A stretch of 64,000 nucleotides of DNA from NCBI GenBank assembly GCA_022393335.1, contig JAJEKB010021144.1:336958-400957 (forward strand), in the 5' to 3' direction. Positions 44,681-55,739 of the stretch are shown here, in pieces; the first letter of the stretch is position 1; every line of letters starts with the position of its first letter. The notes beneath the pieces are model-generated. The model was not told the origin of the DNA, searched no databases, and worked only from the letters and a program-made list of their open reading frames with translations. This stretch comes from Macrotrachela quadricornifera. Taxonomy: Eukaryota > Rotifera > Eurotatoria > Philodinida > Philodinidae. The position numbers were made by a program, and so were the translations under genes.

Positions 44681-45682
44681 TCAAATAATATCCATTAATT
44701 CTCTATCAATAATAAGTTGAGCATTATATTGTCCTTTATATACATTAATAAAATCATTTTGAATTTGAATTAATTTATTTTTATTTATATTTGGAATTAA
44801 TTTTTCATTATTTGATAAATGAATATAAAATTTTAATTTTTTTAATAATGGTAAACGATATGTTATTATTGATTGTAGCCAATCATAATTTTCAAGATAT
44901 TCAAAAAGATTTTCCGAATAATTTTTTCGATGTATTTCAATATATTCAACATTAGGTACACATGATAAATAATTACTTAAAATATTATCATCATTAAACC
45001 ATTCAGATTCATAAAATTCAATTACGATATGTTTAAGTTTATGATGTAATTGAATATTTGTTGATGTTGATATATCATTTGATGAATATAAACCAAATTT
45101 AAAATAATATAAATTTGGACATGATACAAGGATTAATTTATATATAGATAAATTAATAAATTGTATTTTTAATATATGTATTGATGGTGATTGTGTATGA
45201 TCTGGAATATTTATTAATGTTTGTTTATCATATAAAATTTCACAAGATTTTAAATAATGGAAATCATTTGAAAATATTCTTTTATGTACAAGATTCATTT
45301 CATACATATTATATGTATAAAAAATTGAAAGATCTTCTATATATGGTATAATATCACCTTTTATTTCTTCTAATAACTTTGGTAATGGATTATTTAATTT
45401 AAGACGATGAAGATTTTGAAAATATTTTAAATTTAAAGTTATCCATGGATCAATAATTAATGTATATACATAGTATGAATATATTTCATTATTTATTTTT
45501 GAAATATTTGATGAATTTATATGATATATAAGTTGAAGATGTTGAAATGATTTTAATATTTGATTTAATCGATAATTAAGATTATAAAATGATCGAAATA
45601 AATCACGAGCATTAAGAATTTTAAATATATCATTAAGTAATTCATTTGGCAGATCTTCTAATCGAGATATATATTTACTCAT
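44681..45682 (-). CDS. F-box-like protein, array member 2
   Basis: 333 residues, one exon. F-box: LEDLPNELLNDIFKILNARDL, then FRSFYNLNYRLN. The tail keeps the array pattern (IFSNDFHYLKSCEIL; SCPNLYYFKFGL; YLSCVPNVEYIEI; NYDWLQSII). TTTTTTAG immediately precedes the ATG. It is the longest member and has no disruptions, so it is probably functional. Confidence 0.8.
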   Translation of the reverse strand: MSKYISRLEDLPNELLNDIFKILNARDLFRSFYNLNYRLNQILKSFQHLQLIYHINSSNISKINNEIYSYYVYTLIIDPWITLNLKYFQNLHRLKLNNPLPKLLEEIKGDIIPYIEDLSIFYTYNMYEMNLVHKRIFSNDFHYLKSCEILYDKQTLINIPDHTQSPSIHILKIQFINLSIYKLILVSCPNLYYFKFGLYSSNDISTSTNIQLHHKLKHIVIEFYESEWFNDDNILSNYLSCVPNVEYIEIHRKNYSENLFEYLENYDWLQSIITYRLPLLKKLKFYIHLSNNEKLIPNINKNKLIQIQNDFINVYKGQYNAQLIIDRELMDII

Positions 45683-46021
45683 CTAAAAAATAATCATATA
45701 CAATTATAAATTTAATCTTTTTCTAACAGTCATCTATGAATAACTAAAATCTAGGTACTTCAAATAAAACCTCGAATTTGTACCTGCTCGCACCCAAAAA
45801 TCTCGTTTATATCAAATTTTGATCTAAAAATAATGACTGTGCACGCGACTTGACACTCCTATCTATATGGATATAACAGCCCATGCATAACTTATTTGAG
45901 AACTTCTATCTAATCCATCTACGTATTTGTAATAATTGAGAAATTTATTAAAGTTTGTTGATATTAATCTACAAAAACAAACATTTACATTAACTATAAT
46001 GAAAACTAATAAATTTTACAA

Positions 46022-47124
46022 TTATTCATATATAATAAGTCGAGATTGATATTGATTATGATGATTATTTAAAAAAATTTTTTCAATTTGATTTAATATA
46101 TTTTCAATAAATGATTCAATAAATATATTTGATCGAATAATTTTAAAATAAAAATAAAATCGTTTAATTGATGATAAATATAAAGATATTTTTGATGCTA
46201 ACCAATCATATTGAAGAAGAAAATCTTGAATTTTTAAAATAAATATCGATCGATAAATAATTAATTTTTCTAAATTTGGTACACAAGATAAATAATTATC
46301 AAATACATGATCATCCCAAGGTACAATTACATCAACAATATCAATTACTAATTTTTTAAGATTTTTATGTTTTTCAATATTTAATATAGATGTATCCGAA
46401 CTAAAAATTGATAATTGAAAATATACTAAATTTGGACATGCTGTTAAAATAGCTTTATAAACTATTGAAGTAATACAAGATATTTTTAATATACGTAATG
46501 ATGGTAATGATGTCCATTCATCTGCTGTTGTTAATATATCTATTTAAATCAAATATTATTATTTAGGTTATACCAAAAGTAGTGATCTCAACACCTTATT
46601 TTACTTTAATAGTACTTAATGCATTGTATTAGAAAAATAAAAAGTATCACAAGAAGTAGTGTGAAAAGCTCTACAAAATATCACAGATTGCTTATTTTGT
46701 AATTACATTTTTTTGTATAATCTAACTATGAAATATCGAAAAAAAAAATACCTAAATGAGATATTGATAAATATTTTAAATTTGGTAATATATTTGAATT
46801 TAATTGTATTAATACTCGTTTTAATGGACATTCTAATTTAAGATAATATATATTTAAAAATTTTTTAAGTTCAATATTTATTGCACGACCAACAATTAAT
46901 GTATGAACATATAATGGAAATATATGATTATTATCTATTTGATTATCAATAAAAAATTCCATATGATAAATAAGATTAAGATGATGAAATGATTTAATTA
47001 ATATATTAAAACGATAATTAAGATTATAAAATATACGAAATAATTCACGAGCATTAAAATATTGAAAAATTTCTAAAAATATTTCATTTGGTAAAGATTC
47101 AAATTGACATAGATTATTATTCAT
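46022..47124 (-). CDS. F-box-like protein, array member 3 (two exons)
   Basis: Exons 46752-47124 (373 nt) and 46022-46539 (518 nt) join in phase 1 to give 296 residues. The F-box is FESLPNEIFLEIFQYFNAREL. The second exon continues DILTTADEWTSLPSLRILKI, then TACPNLVYFQLSIF and SCVPNLEKLIIYR. The intron (46540-46751) is 212 nt, long for this locus, and holds a copy of a dispersed repeat. The exon join skips the ~30-residue IFSN...LKSC segment present in members 1, 2, 5 and 6. A CTCTGTAG lies 13 bases before the ATG. If the intron is not removed, the frame ends after 132 codons. Confidence 0.7.
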
Positions 47125-47311
47125 TTTAATATATATCTACAGAGATAAAATAAAAAGATTCAGAATATTATATCAAATATTTCTTTCTTTTAATATTAAT
47201 ATTTCTAAAGAGATAGCTATCCACTCGCAAAATATTAAATAAATAAGCATGAAAATCGATTTAAATTTAAATAGTCAATGAAGAGCTCTATCTAATACAT
47301 TATATATCAGG

Positions 47312-47503
47312 ATTTCATCGATAGATAATGTGAGTAAGGTTTCTAAAAAACTGAAAATCGTATTTTTTGTGGAAATGTTCAGAATTTTTACGCTCTTTAA
47401 TATAGCATGATTACAAAACAATTTCCACAAAATCTTCTAGAACTTGAAAAAATACGTTTTTGAGTTTTTTAAAAATCTTACTCACATAATCCATCGATGA
47501 AAT
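47312..47503. mobile_element. 192-bp MITE between F-box genes 3 and 4
   Basis: ATTTCATCGATAGATAATGT and the complement at 47480-47503 (ACATAATCCATCGATGAAAT) begin inverted arms of about 60 bases, with TGAGTAAGG/CTTACTCA conserved. The core is non-coding. Confidence 0.78.
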
Positions 47504-47695
47504 TTTGATATTTGCATTTCTTTTTTATCGCAGGCTGTTAGATTAATTTTCGAATGAATAATTCGATTATTAATATATAAATAAATCTATAAAAGAAAAA
47601 AAAAATACGAAAATATATATTTTTAGAAAAATAAAAATTACGATAAATATTAAATTAAATATAAACTAAAATTTTCTAAAAAAAAAAAGCACATA

Positions 47696-48635
47696 TTATC
47701 GAATAAAAAGTTGACATTGATATTGATTATTATGAATAATTTGAAAATTTTCATGCATTTGTTTAATCATATTTGTTTTTTTATTTTCATCAAATTCATT
47801 TAAATTATTCATATATAAATAAAAAGTAAATCTTTTAAGTAATGGTAAACAATTAATAATTATTGATCTAAGCCAATCATAATTAACAAATGATTCTACT
47901 ACTTTTAAATCAAATATTGCTAAATGAACACTAAGACGTTCAAGATTAGGCACACAAGATAAATAATTATTCATTACATCATTAATCAAATTAGGTACTA
48001 TATCACCAATTCGTATAATCATTCGTTTAAGATTAGTATGAATAATTATATTCGAAGGGCCTTTATGATATGCTACTATACCTATATCAAGAAATTTCAC
48101 ATTAGGACATGATGATAAGATGTCTAAATAATATCGTGAATTAATACAGCCAAGCTTCAAAACATTTAATGGTGGGAATGATATATATGGATGTGTTGTT
48201 TTAAATATACCTATTTTAATTCATAAAAGAAAATTAAAACTTAATTTATTTAATATTTATACCTTCATCACTTAATATAAGATGTTCTAAATTAGGTAAA
48301 ATATTTGAATTTAATTGTGATAATTTGTTCTTTGAAATATTTTGAATTTTAAGACGATGAATATTTGGAAATTGATTAAAATTAATATCAATATCAGAAT
48401 CAACAATTAATGTATAAACATAAAAACGAAATATATTATTTGTATTATCATTAGATGTTTTTATTTCATAAACAAGATGAAGTTCATCAAATAATTTAAT
48501 TAATTCATTTAAACGATTATTAAGATTATAAAAAGCTTGAAATAAATCATGAGCATTAAAATATTGAAATATTATTAATAAAATTTCATTAGGTAATAAT
48601 TCTAATCGAGAATAATTACTTTTCATTGCATTCAT
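47696..48635 (-). CDS. F-box-like protein, array member 4 (two exons)
   Basis: Exons 48263-48635 (373 nt) and 47696-48210 (515 nt) give 295 residues across a 52-nt GT/AG intron. The F-box is LELLPNEILLIIFQYFNAHDL. Exon 2 reads IFKTTHPYISFPPLNVLKLG, then SCPNVKFLDI and YLSCVPNLERLSV. The first exon has the same length and phase as in member 3, and the same ~30-residue segment is absent. TTCTTTTTAG lies 6 bases before the start codon. Confidence 0.75.
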
Positions 48636-48659
48636 ATTACTCTAAAAAGAATAAAAGAA

Positions 48660-49430
48660 AAATATGATCATAACTAAGAGTAATTATCAACAATAAAACG
48701 ATTATAAACCCTATTCTGTGAAGCTCATATATTTGATGAAGGAAAATATAGTGTGTATATTATTAATCGAAATTTTCCGCTTTTCCCCATCTCTCTTTTT
48801 ATGCATACAAATCCAGGTCAAATTTTTTGAAAGGCACGGTCTTCTAGTAGCACATATCAAAAGTCAACGGATGCATTTTCCTATTGGAATCTAAACTAAA
48901 ACAAAGCTTAGTTGTGCAGATATCAATTAATACCATATTTCATATACTATCATTTCATTCTATCAAAAACATAATACATAACATCTGTAGCTCTTTTATT
49001 GGATAATCTAATATATGTATATATACTCTTTTTAATACATACTTGGGTAATGTCTAATAATAGACTGTTGCAAACTTTATCGATCACATTCTCTACTCAA
49101 GATATAACTTTAGGTTATTTCTTTCAATTTTCTATATTAACTCAATAGCATTAAAATCAAGATTTGATGATTCGTAAATCAAGAGCTATACTTTATTTAT
49201 CGACTCCCTACTCTATACTAAACTAAAACAAGAAACAGGAGAATTCGTTCTATCCTAAAATATTTTTCGACAGTTAATAAAGGCAAAAACTGAGGGCGGT
49301 TAAAACAAAATCAAATTATATTATTTTTCATATATATATCTAAAAAAACAAAAATATATTTAAATAAATAATAAAAATAATATTCGAGTTTATCATCATA
49401 TTAATTTTATATATCACAAAACCATATAAA
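48660..49430. other. Spacer between F-box genes 4 and 5
   Basis: About 770 bases of AT-rich DNA. Nothing recognised. Confidence 0.4.
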
Positions 49431-49434
49431 ATAT

Positions 49435-50391
49435 TTAACATGTTAAATTAAAAAATAATTTCGATTGATATCGATCATTATGTACATATTTAAAATTACT
49501 TTTTATATCATCAAAACAATAATTAATTGTTGTATCAAATGCTGTATTATACCACATTTGAAAATAATAATTGAATCGTTTAAGTAATGGTAAATAACGA
49601 TTAATTAATAATGCATACCAATCATGTTTTATATATTGTGGAATATTTAATTGTAAAAAATCTTGTTTAATAGAAAGTTGTTCAAGATTAGGTACACATG
49701 AAAGACATTTATCAATAGCATAATCATTATTTAATTGAATAAAATCTACAAGTTTTATTATCATTCGTTTAAGATTATAATGTGGTTTAATAATAATAGA
49801 TATTTGATTTGTTGTTAATTGAAATTTAAAAAAATTTAAATTTGGACATACAGATAGAATAATATTATAAATAGATAGATTGATCCTACCGACTTCTAAG
49901 TTACATAATAAAGGAAGTTGTGTAAAATTATGATTGGTTGGTATGACACTACCTAATGATATATATCAGGATTTTAAACATGGGAAATCATTTGAAAATA
50001 TTTTATTATATAAAATATCTGCAGAATTACAAGATAATTTTTTAATAAATAAATATTCTAAATATATTAGTTGATGAATATTTAATTGGTTTAATAATTG
50101 ATCTGTTAACCATATGATTTTTAAATGACGAATATGTGTAAAATGATTAAGATAAATATCGATTGAAGAATGAATAATTAATGTATCAATAAATGGAATA
50201 AGATCATTATTTTGTATATAAGTATTATCCCAAAGTTTATAAGAAAGATTATTTAAAGATCGAAGAAGATTATTAAAACGTATATTAAGATTATTAAATG
50301 CATAGAAAAGATCTTTTATATTAAAATATTGAAATATTTCAATAAAAGTTTCATTTGGTAAGAATTCGAATTTTGATAAATTATTATTCAT
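49435..50391 (-). pseudogene. F-box-like protein, array member 5, with one in-frame UGA
   Basis: 319 codons in one uninterrupted frame except for a single TGA at 49966-49968. The F-box is FEFLPNETFIEIFQYFNIKDL. The stop falls in IFSNDFPCLKS-stop-YISLG, exactly where members 1 and 2 have Cys (LKYCYI, LKSCEI). After it the frame continues with normal array motifs (VCPNLNFFKFQL; SCVPNLEQLSI; KHDWYALLI). TGT or TGC to TGA is one change. The likeliest reading is a young pseudogene or sequence error; nothing supports selenocysteine in such a protein. TTTTTTTTCAG lies 18 bases before the ATG. Confidence 0.75.
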
Positions 50392-50438
50392 TATTATTAA
50401 ATATTAATCTGAAAAAAAAATATTATTATTATTTTATA

Positions 50439-51407
50439 CTATTTCTTTATATAAAGATAATAATTTTTATAATTTTGAAAAATATTTTGAAAATTATTTT
50501 TTATCTGACATATATATTGATTAAGTTTATATTGATCAATTTGATGAGAATTTAATAGATGAATATAAAATATAAATTGTTTAAGATATGGTAAAGATTT
50601 TTTAATAATATTTTCAATCCAATTAAATTGAATTAAATCATCACATTTGTCTGAAAGATATATTGATCGTTGAATATATAAATATTCTAAATATGGTATT
50701 AAAAAGAAAAATGTTTCAAATATTTTATTATCTATTGGCCATATATGATTATTAAAAAAAATTTTTAATTTTTTAAGATTTTTATGTCGTTGATTATCTA
50801 ATGATGTATAATCTAATTGAAATAAAGATAAATGAAGAAAATATAAATTTGGACATGCATTTAAAATAGGTATATGTATAAGTGAATCATATGATGATAT
50901 GTGTAATACACGAAGTGATGGTAATTGTTTCCATGATAATTGACGAATTTCATATGATGGTAAATATACAGTTGTTAAATAGCATGATTTTAAATAAGGA
51001 AATTTATTTGAAAATATCATTTCATGAAATGTATATGTTGTATAAAAACATCGAGGTGATATAAGAGATATTGTTTCTAAATGAGATCCTTTTATCATAA
51101 TTTCCGAAATTTGATCATATTTTGAATTAAATAAAATTAAACGACGAACGTTTATATATCGAGATAAAGTAAATATAATATCACAATGTACAATCAATGT
51201 ATAAACACGTGAAGCAAATAAATCATCATAAAAATCATTTTTTAATGTCGATAAAACAAGACAAAGTCTAGTTAAAGATTTCAGAAGAATATTAAATCGA
51301 TAATTAAGATTATAAAAACTATAATATATTGTTCTAGCATCAAGATATTTAAATATATCAATTATTAATTCATTTGGTAAATCTTCAAATTGAATTAAAT
51401 TATCCAT
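50439..51407 (-). CDS. F-box-like protein, array member 6
   Basis: 322 residues, one exon. F-box FEDLPNELIIDIFKYLDARTI, then YYSFYNLNYRFN. The tail has IFSNKFPYLKSCYLTTV, ACPNLYFLHLSLF and IPYLEYLYIQRS, and ends in Tyr/Lys-rich sequence. Undisrupted. TTTTTTTTTTAG lies about 37 bases before the ATG. Confidence 0.78.
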   Translation of the reverse strand: MDNLIQFEDLPNELIIDIFKYLDARTIYYSFYNLNYRFNILLKSLTRLCLVLSTLKNDFYDDLFASRVYTLIVHCDIIFTLSRYINVRRLILFNSKYDQISEIMIKGSHLETISLISPRCFYTTYTFHEMIFSNKFPYLKSCYLTTVYLPSYEIRQLSWKQLPSLRVLHISSYDSLIHIPILNACPNLYFLHLSLFQLDYTSLDNQRHKNLKKLKIFFNNHIWPIDNKIFETFFFLIPYLEYLYIQRSIYLSDKCDDLIQFNWIENIIKKSLPYLKQFIFYIHLLNSHQIDQYKLNQYICQIKNNFQNIFQNYKNYYLYIKK

Positions 51408-51583
51408 TATATACAGAAGAAAAAGAAAGAGATAAATATTTATCTAAAAAAAAAAGGGTAAATATTATATCATTCTATAAAAAAACATTTAATAATATAA
51501 AAAAAATGATATTTCACTGCAAATCATATGGTACAAAATACTCACTATTATTTTCAAAAACAAAAATTCACTAGAAAAAAATT

Positions 51584-52528
51584 TCATTTCTTATTTTTAC
51601 TTTGTTTTGATGTATATAAACAAAAATAATCTTCTCTTAATGTACATTCTATACAAGAATAAGATGGATGAATATTTTTTATTATATTAATATTAATATT
51701 TTCATCTTTATTTGGTGATTCAATAATATGACAATCAAAACGATTTAAATAAATTAAATAATTTGATATAAATATAATTAAATCAATAAATGATCTTGTA
51801 CATAAACGTAAATCTATATATTTTATATTTGGTATTAAATATAAAATTTTAACTATATCATAAACATATGTTGAATTATGTGATTGTATAAAAATAAATT
51901 TTTTTAATGGATGATTTAATATTATCGGTAAAGATGATATATTTAAATCATATTCATTCATAATACGTACTTGAAAATAAGTTAAATTAATACATGATTG
52001 AAGAATTAATGGTATTATATTTATATTTGGAGAATTTATAGAAATTGATCGAAGACATGGAGATTGAGACCATGATAATATATCATGAATATCTATTATA
52101 CCTAAATCAATATAACGAAGAAATAAAAATTGATTAGAAAATATTTCTGTAGCTAATTTTTGTTTTGATTGAGAATTAAATGTAAGTGGTAATGAGAGAT
52201 AAACAAGATTTGGTAAAATATCAGATCGAATTTGTATTAATTGATTTTCATTAGCTAAATTTAATCTTAATGAACGTAAATTATTAAATGGATATAAATT
52301 AATAATATCTAATGTAACAATAACAATACGAATAATTTGTTTAGAAAATAAAATACATTCATATGAATCTTTTTTTGTTAATATTAATGATAAATATTTA
52401 AGAGATTTAATAAGTTGATTAAAACGTTTATTTAAATTCCAAAAAGCATTTGATAAATCTTGAATTTTTGTATAATTAAATATTTCTATAATTAATTCAT
52501 TTGGGAGATCTTCTAATAAAGTATACAT
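51584..52528 (-). CDS. F-box-like protein, array member 7
   Basis: 314 residues, one exon. F-box LEDLPNELIIEIFNYTKIQDL, then SNAFWNLNKRFN. Repeats include IFSNQFLFLRYIDLGII and LIPNIKYIDLRLC. It is closer to member 8 than to members 1-6 (NAFWNLNKR/YGFWKLNRR; 'YIDLG'/'HVDLG'). CTATTTTTAG lies two bases before the ATG. Confidence 0.78.
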   Translation of the reverse strand: MYTLLEDLPNELIIEIFNYTKIQDLSNAFWNLNKRFNQLIKSLKYLSLILTKKDSYECILFSKQIIRIVIVTLDIINLYPFNNLRSLRLNLANENQLIQIRSDILPNLVYLSLPLTFNSQSKQKLATEIFSNQFLFLRYIDLGIIDIHDILSWSQSPCLRSISINSPNINIIPLILQSCINLTYFQVRIMNEYDLNISSLPIILNHPLKKFIFIQSHNSTYVYDIVKILYLIPNIKYIDLRLCTRSFIDLIIFISNYLIYLNRFDCHIIESPNKDENININIIKNIHPSYSCIECTLREDYFCLYTSKQSKNKK

Positions 52529-53026
52529 ATCTAAAAATAGAAAAATATATAAGAAATATTGACTTTTCTAATAGGCACTTTTCTCCGATATGTACCACAT
52601 CGTACGTCATAGAGACATGTTCAACTCAAATATACAGTAGGATTGTTTTTTACGAAATTCTTTTTTGTGAAGTCATCCACTTTATAAATCATGTATTTCA
52701 GAGAGAAAACAGTGAAATAGGACTTAGGAATGATTTATCTTATTTTAATTTTTATTATTACATTAACAATTCATCGAACATATCTAATAGAATTTTTTTA
52801 AGAGTTTTCTTCTCGAGAACATTGTTCATATAATGTTATGTCTTTTTATTAATTTTTGTTTCGATAAAAAGAATTCGATGACTAAAAGTGATCATAACCA
52901 GTCCGCAAGTTCCTAATTACTTCACTGAAAAAAAAGTATATCAATTTTTATTTATTTTTTTCAGTTTAAAAAAATATCATTCACTCTTCTTGTTTAGATT
53001 CATAATTAAAACAAAAAATTCTCAAG

Positions 53027-53950
53027 TTATCTATTTGTTGTAAAGAGACTATCACCATTAGATTTTACTGTATATTGAATATGATTAAAACATGGATGAA
53101 TTTGACGTATAATATCAATATTATTATTTTCATAATAACTTGCTCGTTGAGTTATTAAACAATCGAATTTTGCTAAATATTTTAATCGATTTGAAAGAAT
53201 CTGTGCTAATTTAAAAAACATATCTCCAATATAACATGTAAGATATATTTGTTTTATATGTGGTATATATAATAGAATTGTATCAATTGTTTCAAAAGAT
53301 AATGAATCAGAAACACATTCAAGAATAAAATACTTTAATTGATGATTAAGTGGAATAGTTGGAAGATCTATTTGTTGATTGGTATCGTTTAATTGTACTT
53401 GAAAATGTTTGAGATTCGGACATGAGATAAGAATCAATCGAATAATAATTGGTTTAAAACAATAAATGCATACTGAATAAAGTGAAAGTGATAGAGACCA
53501 ATTAGACATACGTATTTGACCTAAATCTACATGTCGAAGAGAAGGGAATTTATTAGAAAATACATATTCAGTAAGTTTTGTTGATGATAATGTAATACAT
53601 GATAATGAAATATAAAGATAAATAAGATTAGGCATAAATTCATATCGAATTTGATCTAATTGATTATCATTTACTCGATGTATTGTAAGAGATCGTAAAT
53701 TAGGAAATTGAGTTAAATTTATAGCATCATATACATTATGAACTGTCAAATGAGTAATTTTATGAGCAAACATTTGTATTAATACTGGTTCATTTTTATA
53801 AAAAATAAATGATAGATTATTAAGTGAAAGAATAATATAATTAATTCGTCTATTAAGTTTCCAAAAACCATAATATAAATCTCGAAGAGATATATATTCA
53901 AAAAGATCAAATAATAACTCATTGGGAAAATCTTCAAATAGTGTAACCAT
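53027..53950 (-). CDS. F-box-like protein, array member 8
   Basis: 307 residues, one exon. F-box FEDFPNELLFDLFEYISLRDL, then YYGFWKLNRRIN. The tail has VFSNKFPSLRHVDLGQI, SCPNLKHFQVQL and YIPHIKQIYLTC, and ends NGDSLFTTNR. It forms a subgroup with member 7. TGTATTTTAG lies two bases before the ATG. It is the outermost gene of the array. Confidence 0.78.
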   Translation of the reverse strand: MVTLFEDFPNELLFDLFEYISLRDLYYGFWKLNRRINYIILSLNNLSFIFYKNEPVLIQMFAHKITHLTVHNVYDAINLTQFPNLRSLTIHRVNDNQLDQIRYEFMPNLIYLYISLSCITLSSTKLTEYVFSNKFPSLRHVDLGQIRMSNWSLSLSLYSVCIYCFKPIIIRLILISCPNLKHFQVQLNDTNQQIDLPTIPLNHQLKYFILECVSDSLSFETIDTILLYIPHIKQIYLTCYIGDMFFKLAQILSNRLKYLAKFDCLITQRASYYENNNIDIIRQIHPCFNHIQYTVKSNGDSLFTTNR

Positions 53951-55295
53951 ATCTAAAATACAATATAAAAATAAATATTGAAATTTTTACTATAGAAATT
54001 TGTTTTAATTATAAATTATTATTTGGTTTTCTTATTATTCTATCATTCTCATGCAATAAATTCAAATAAAAAATCCTTGAAATAAATATTTTTCATTTAT
54101 GCATATTCATTTATTTACAGCAGATGACCATGAGTCATTAAATTTCGAGAATATGTTTTTATTGAATAGAATTATTGACTGATAAAATTCTGCAACATAT
54201 CCCTCATATATTAGTTTTATTATACAATATTTTCTCACATTTTAAAATGTTTTTATAACATAAAAAAAAATATTTATTAGACGCTATTATAATTTTCTGA
54301 ATAGATGTCATTATATATCGTCTTGATTTTTTTAGCTTACATTAATGACACGTATTTTCAAAGGCTGTCTTTTCATCATTTCAAAGATCAATAATGAAAA
54401 AAAACTGGTATAACTGTTGTATTATTATTCATTACTGATGCTCATGCTATTCTAGAATGAATTTAATCATCCCTGAAAAATAAAAATTTTTTTTCAATAC
54501 TTTTTCAAATTATATAGTAATTATATTCAATACATTTGCAAAAGTAAGAAATAAAACAACTGTATTAACACATTCGGTACGGCGGATTTCACTGGTGAGA
54601 CTCGCTTATGCACAGTTGAATATCTTCACTTTATAGTTTACTGATACAACACCGTTTCTTTTCTCAAACATAGAGAAATATTTTATGTCTTTATTTATAA
54701 GCAAAATAAATGATAAAAGTTGCATTAAGATTTGCTAAATTATTCCAATAAGCAACGTGACATCGTACGATTCCTAGAAAAATATAAGTGACTCACATTT
54801 TCTAAAGCTTTGTAATATCAGTTAGTTTCAACAAATCTGACTAATTTCTTGTTTCAGTATATCAAAGGACATATAAATTTTCATTGGTTTTAAATAAAAT
54901 CGAAGTCTCTTACAACTGAAAATTGTTAGATGCATACATTATTATTTTCACATCTCGTACTTCATCTTTTTGTTCTTATTGAAGCGACTTTTATAACTTC
55001 TAAGCGGTTAGATCTTAAAAGTCTTGGTCATGCATATAGTTTCGTAGGTTCTGCTGTTAGCAGATCAAGTGTAGAAGAAATTATTTAAAAAAATCGCTTT
55101 AATCACCTTATGGAATATGTTCATTTTCAAAAACATTGCTTTGATGCATCTTCATCTCTCCTTTCCAATGGTGAAAACCACAAGTTATCTATTTTTTCGC
55201 CTTTTATTTTGAAATGGACAATAGTTTTTTGAAATAGTTTACAACCATATATTATTATTTACTGATTATTTATTCACACACATCTGTGTTAATAT
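53951..55295. other. Gene-poor AT-rich DNA
   Basis: No coding sequence or clear repeat recognised in ~1.3 kb. Confidence 0.45.
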
Positions 55296-55691
55296 TTATT
55301 GTTTTAAAGGCGATTCGGGATCATCAACGTTAACTTCTTCACTTTCTTCTTCATTTTCAGTTTTAAATTCGACTATTTCTTGTTCTGATTCGGTACCAAC
55401 TCCATTATCGTCATTTGAGTTGTTATTTGTTTCAGAGTTATCATTTTCATTAACTCTATTTTCTTGATCATTTTCGTTAACTTGTGAATCTTCAACTGAA
55501 ACACCTTGAAGAGATTCATCAGCAGGAGCATCTGGAGAAAATTGAGGCCTTGGAAGAATAACACGTTCATTATTTTCATTTCTTAAAATTAATTTTTTTA
55601 ACAATGGGCAATCCTCTTCAACATCATTGGTTCCAACAATCGTAACAATCAGACACATGGTAACTAGGATGCGAATAATTGCTTGGTACAT
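55296..55691 (-). CDS. small secreted, highly acidic protein
   Basis: 131 residues. MYQAIIRILVTMCLIVTIVG is a signal peptide with likely cleavage near VGT-ND. The mature part starts DVEEDCPLLKKLILRN and then becomes a Glu/Asp/Asn/Ser-rich disordered tail (NENDNSETNNNSNDDNG; EENEE-like runs). There is only one mature Cys. No family is recognised; extracellular acidic or calcium-binding roles are possible but unproven. An AG after GATTTT lies 18 bases before the ATG. Confidence 0.6.
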   Translation of the reverse strand: MYQAIIRILVTMCLIVTIVGTNDVEEDCPLLKKLILRNENNERVILPRPQFSPDAPADESLQGVSVEDSQVNENDQENRVNENDNSETNNNSNDDNGVGTESEQEIVEFKTENEEESEEVNVDDPESPLKQ

Positions 55692-55739
55692 CTTTTATTT
55701 GGATCTAACTAAAATCAAACAATATAAGCACGTATAAGT

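Noticed and set aside
49966..49968. Selenocysteine codon in F-box member 5
   Set aside because: The UGA does replace a Cys, but F-box/repeat proteins are not redox enzymes and no SECIS-like hairpin was seen; nonsense mutation or error is simpler.
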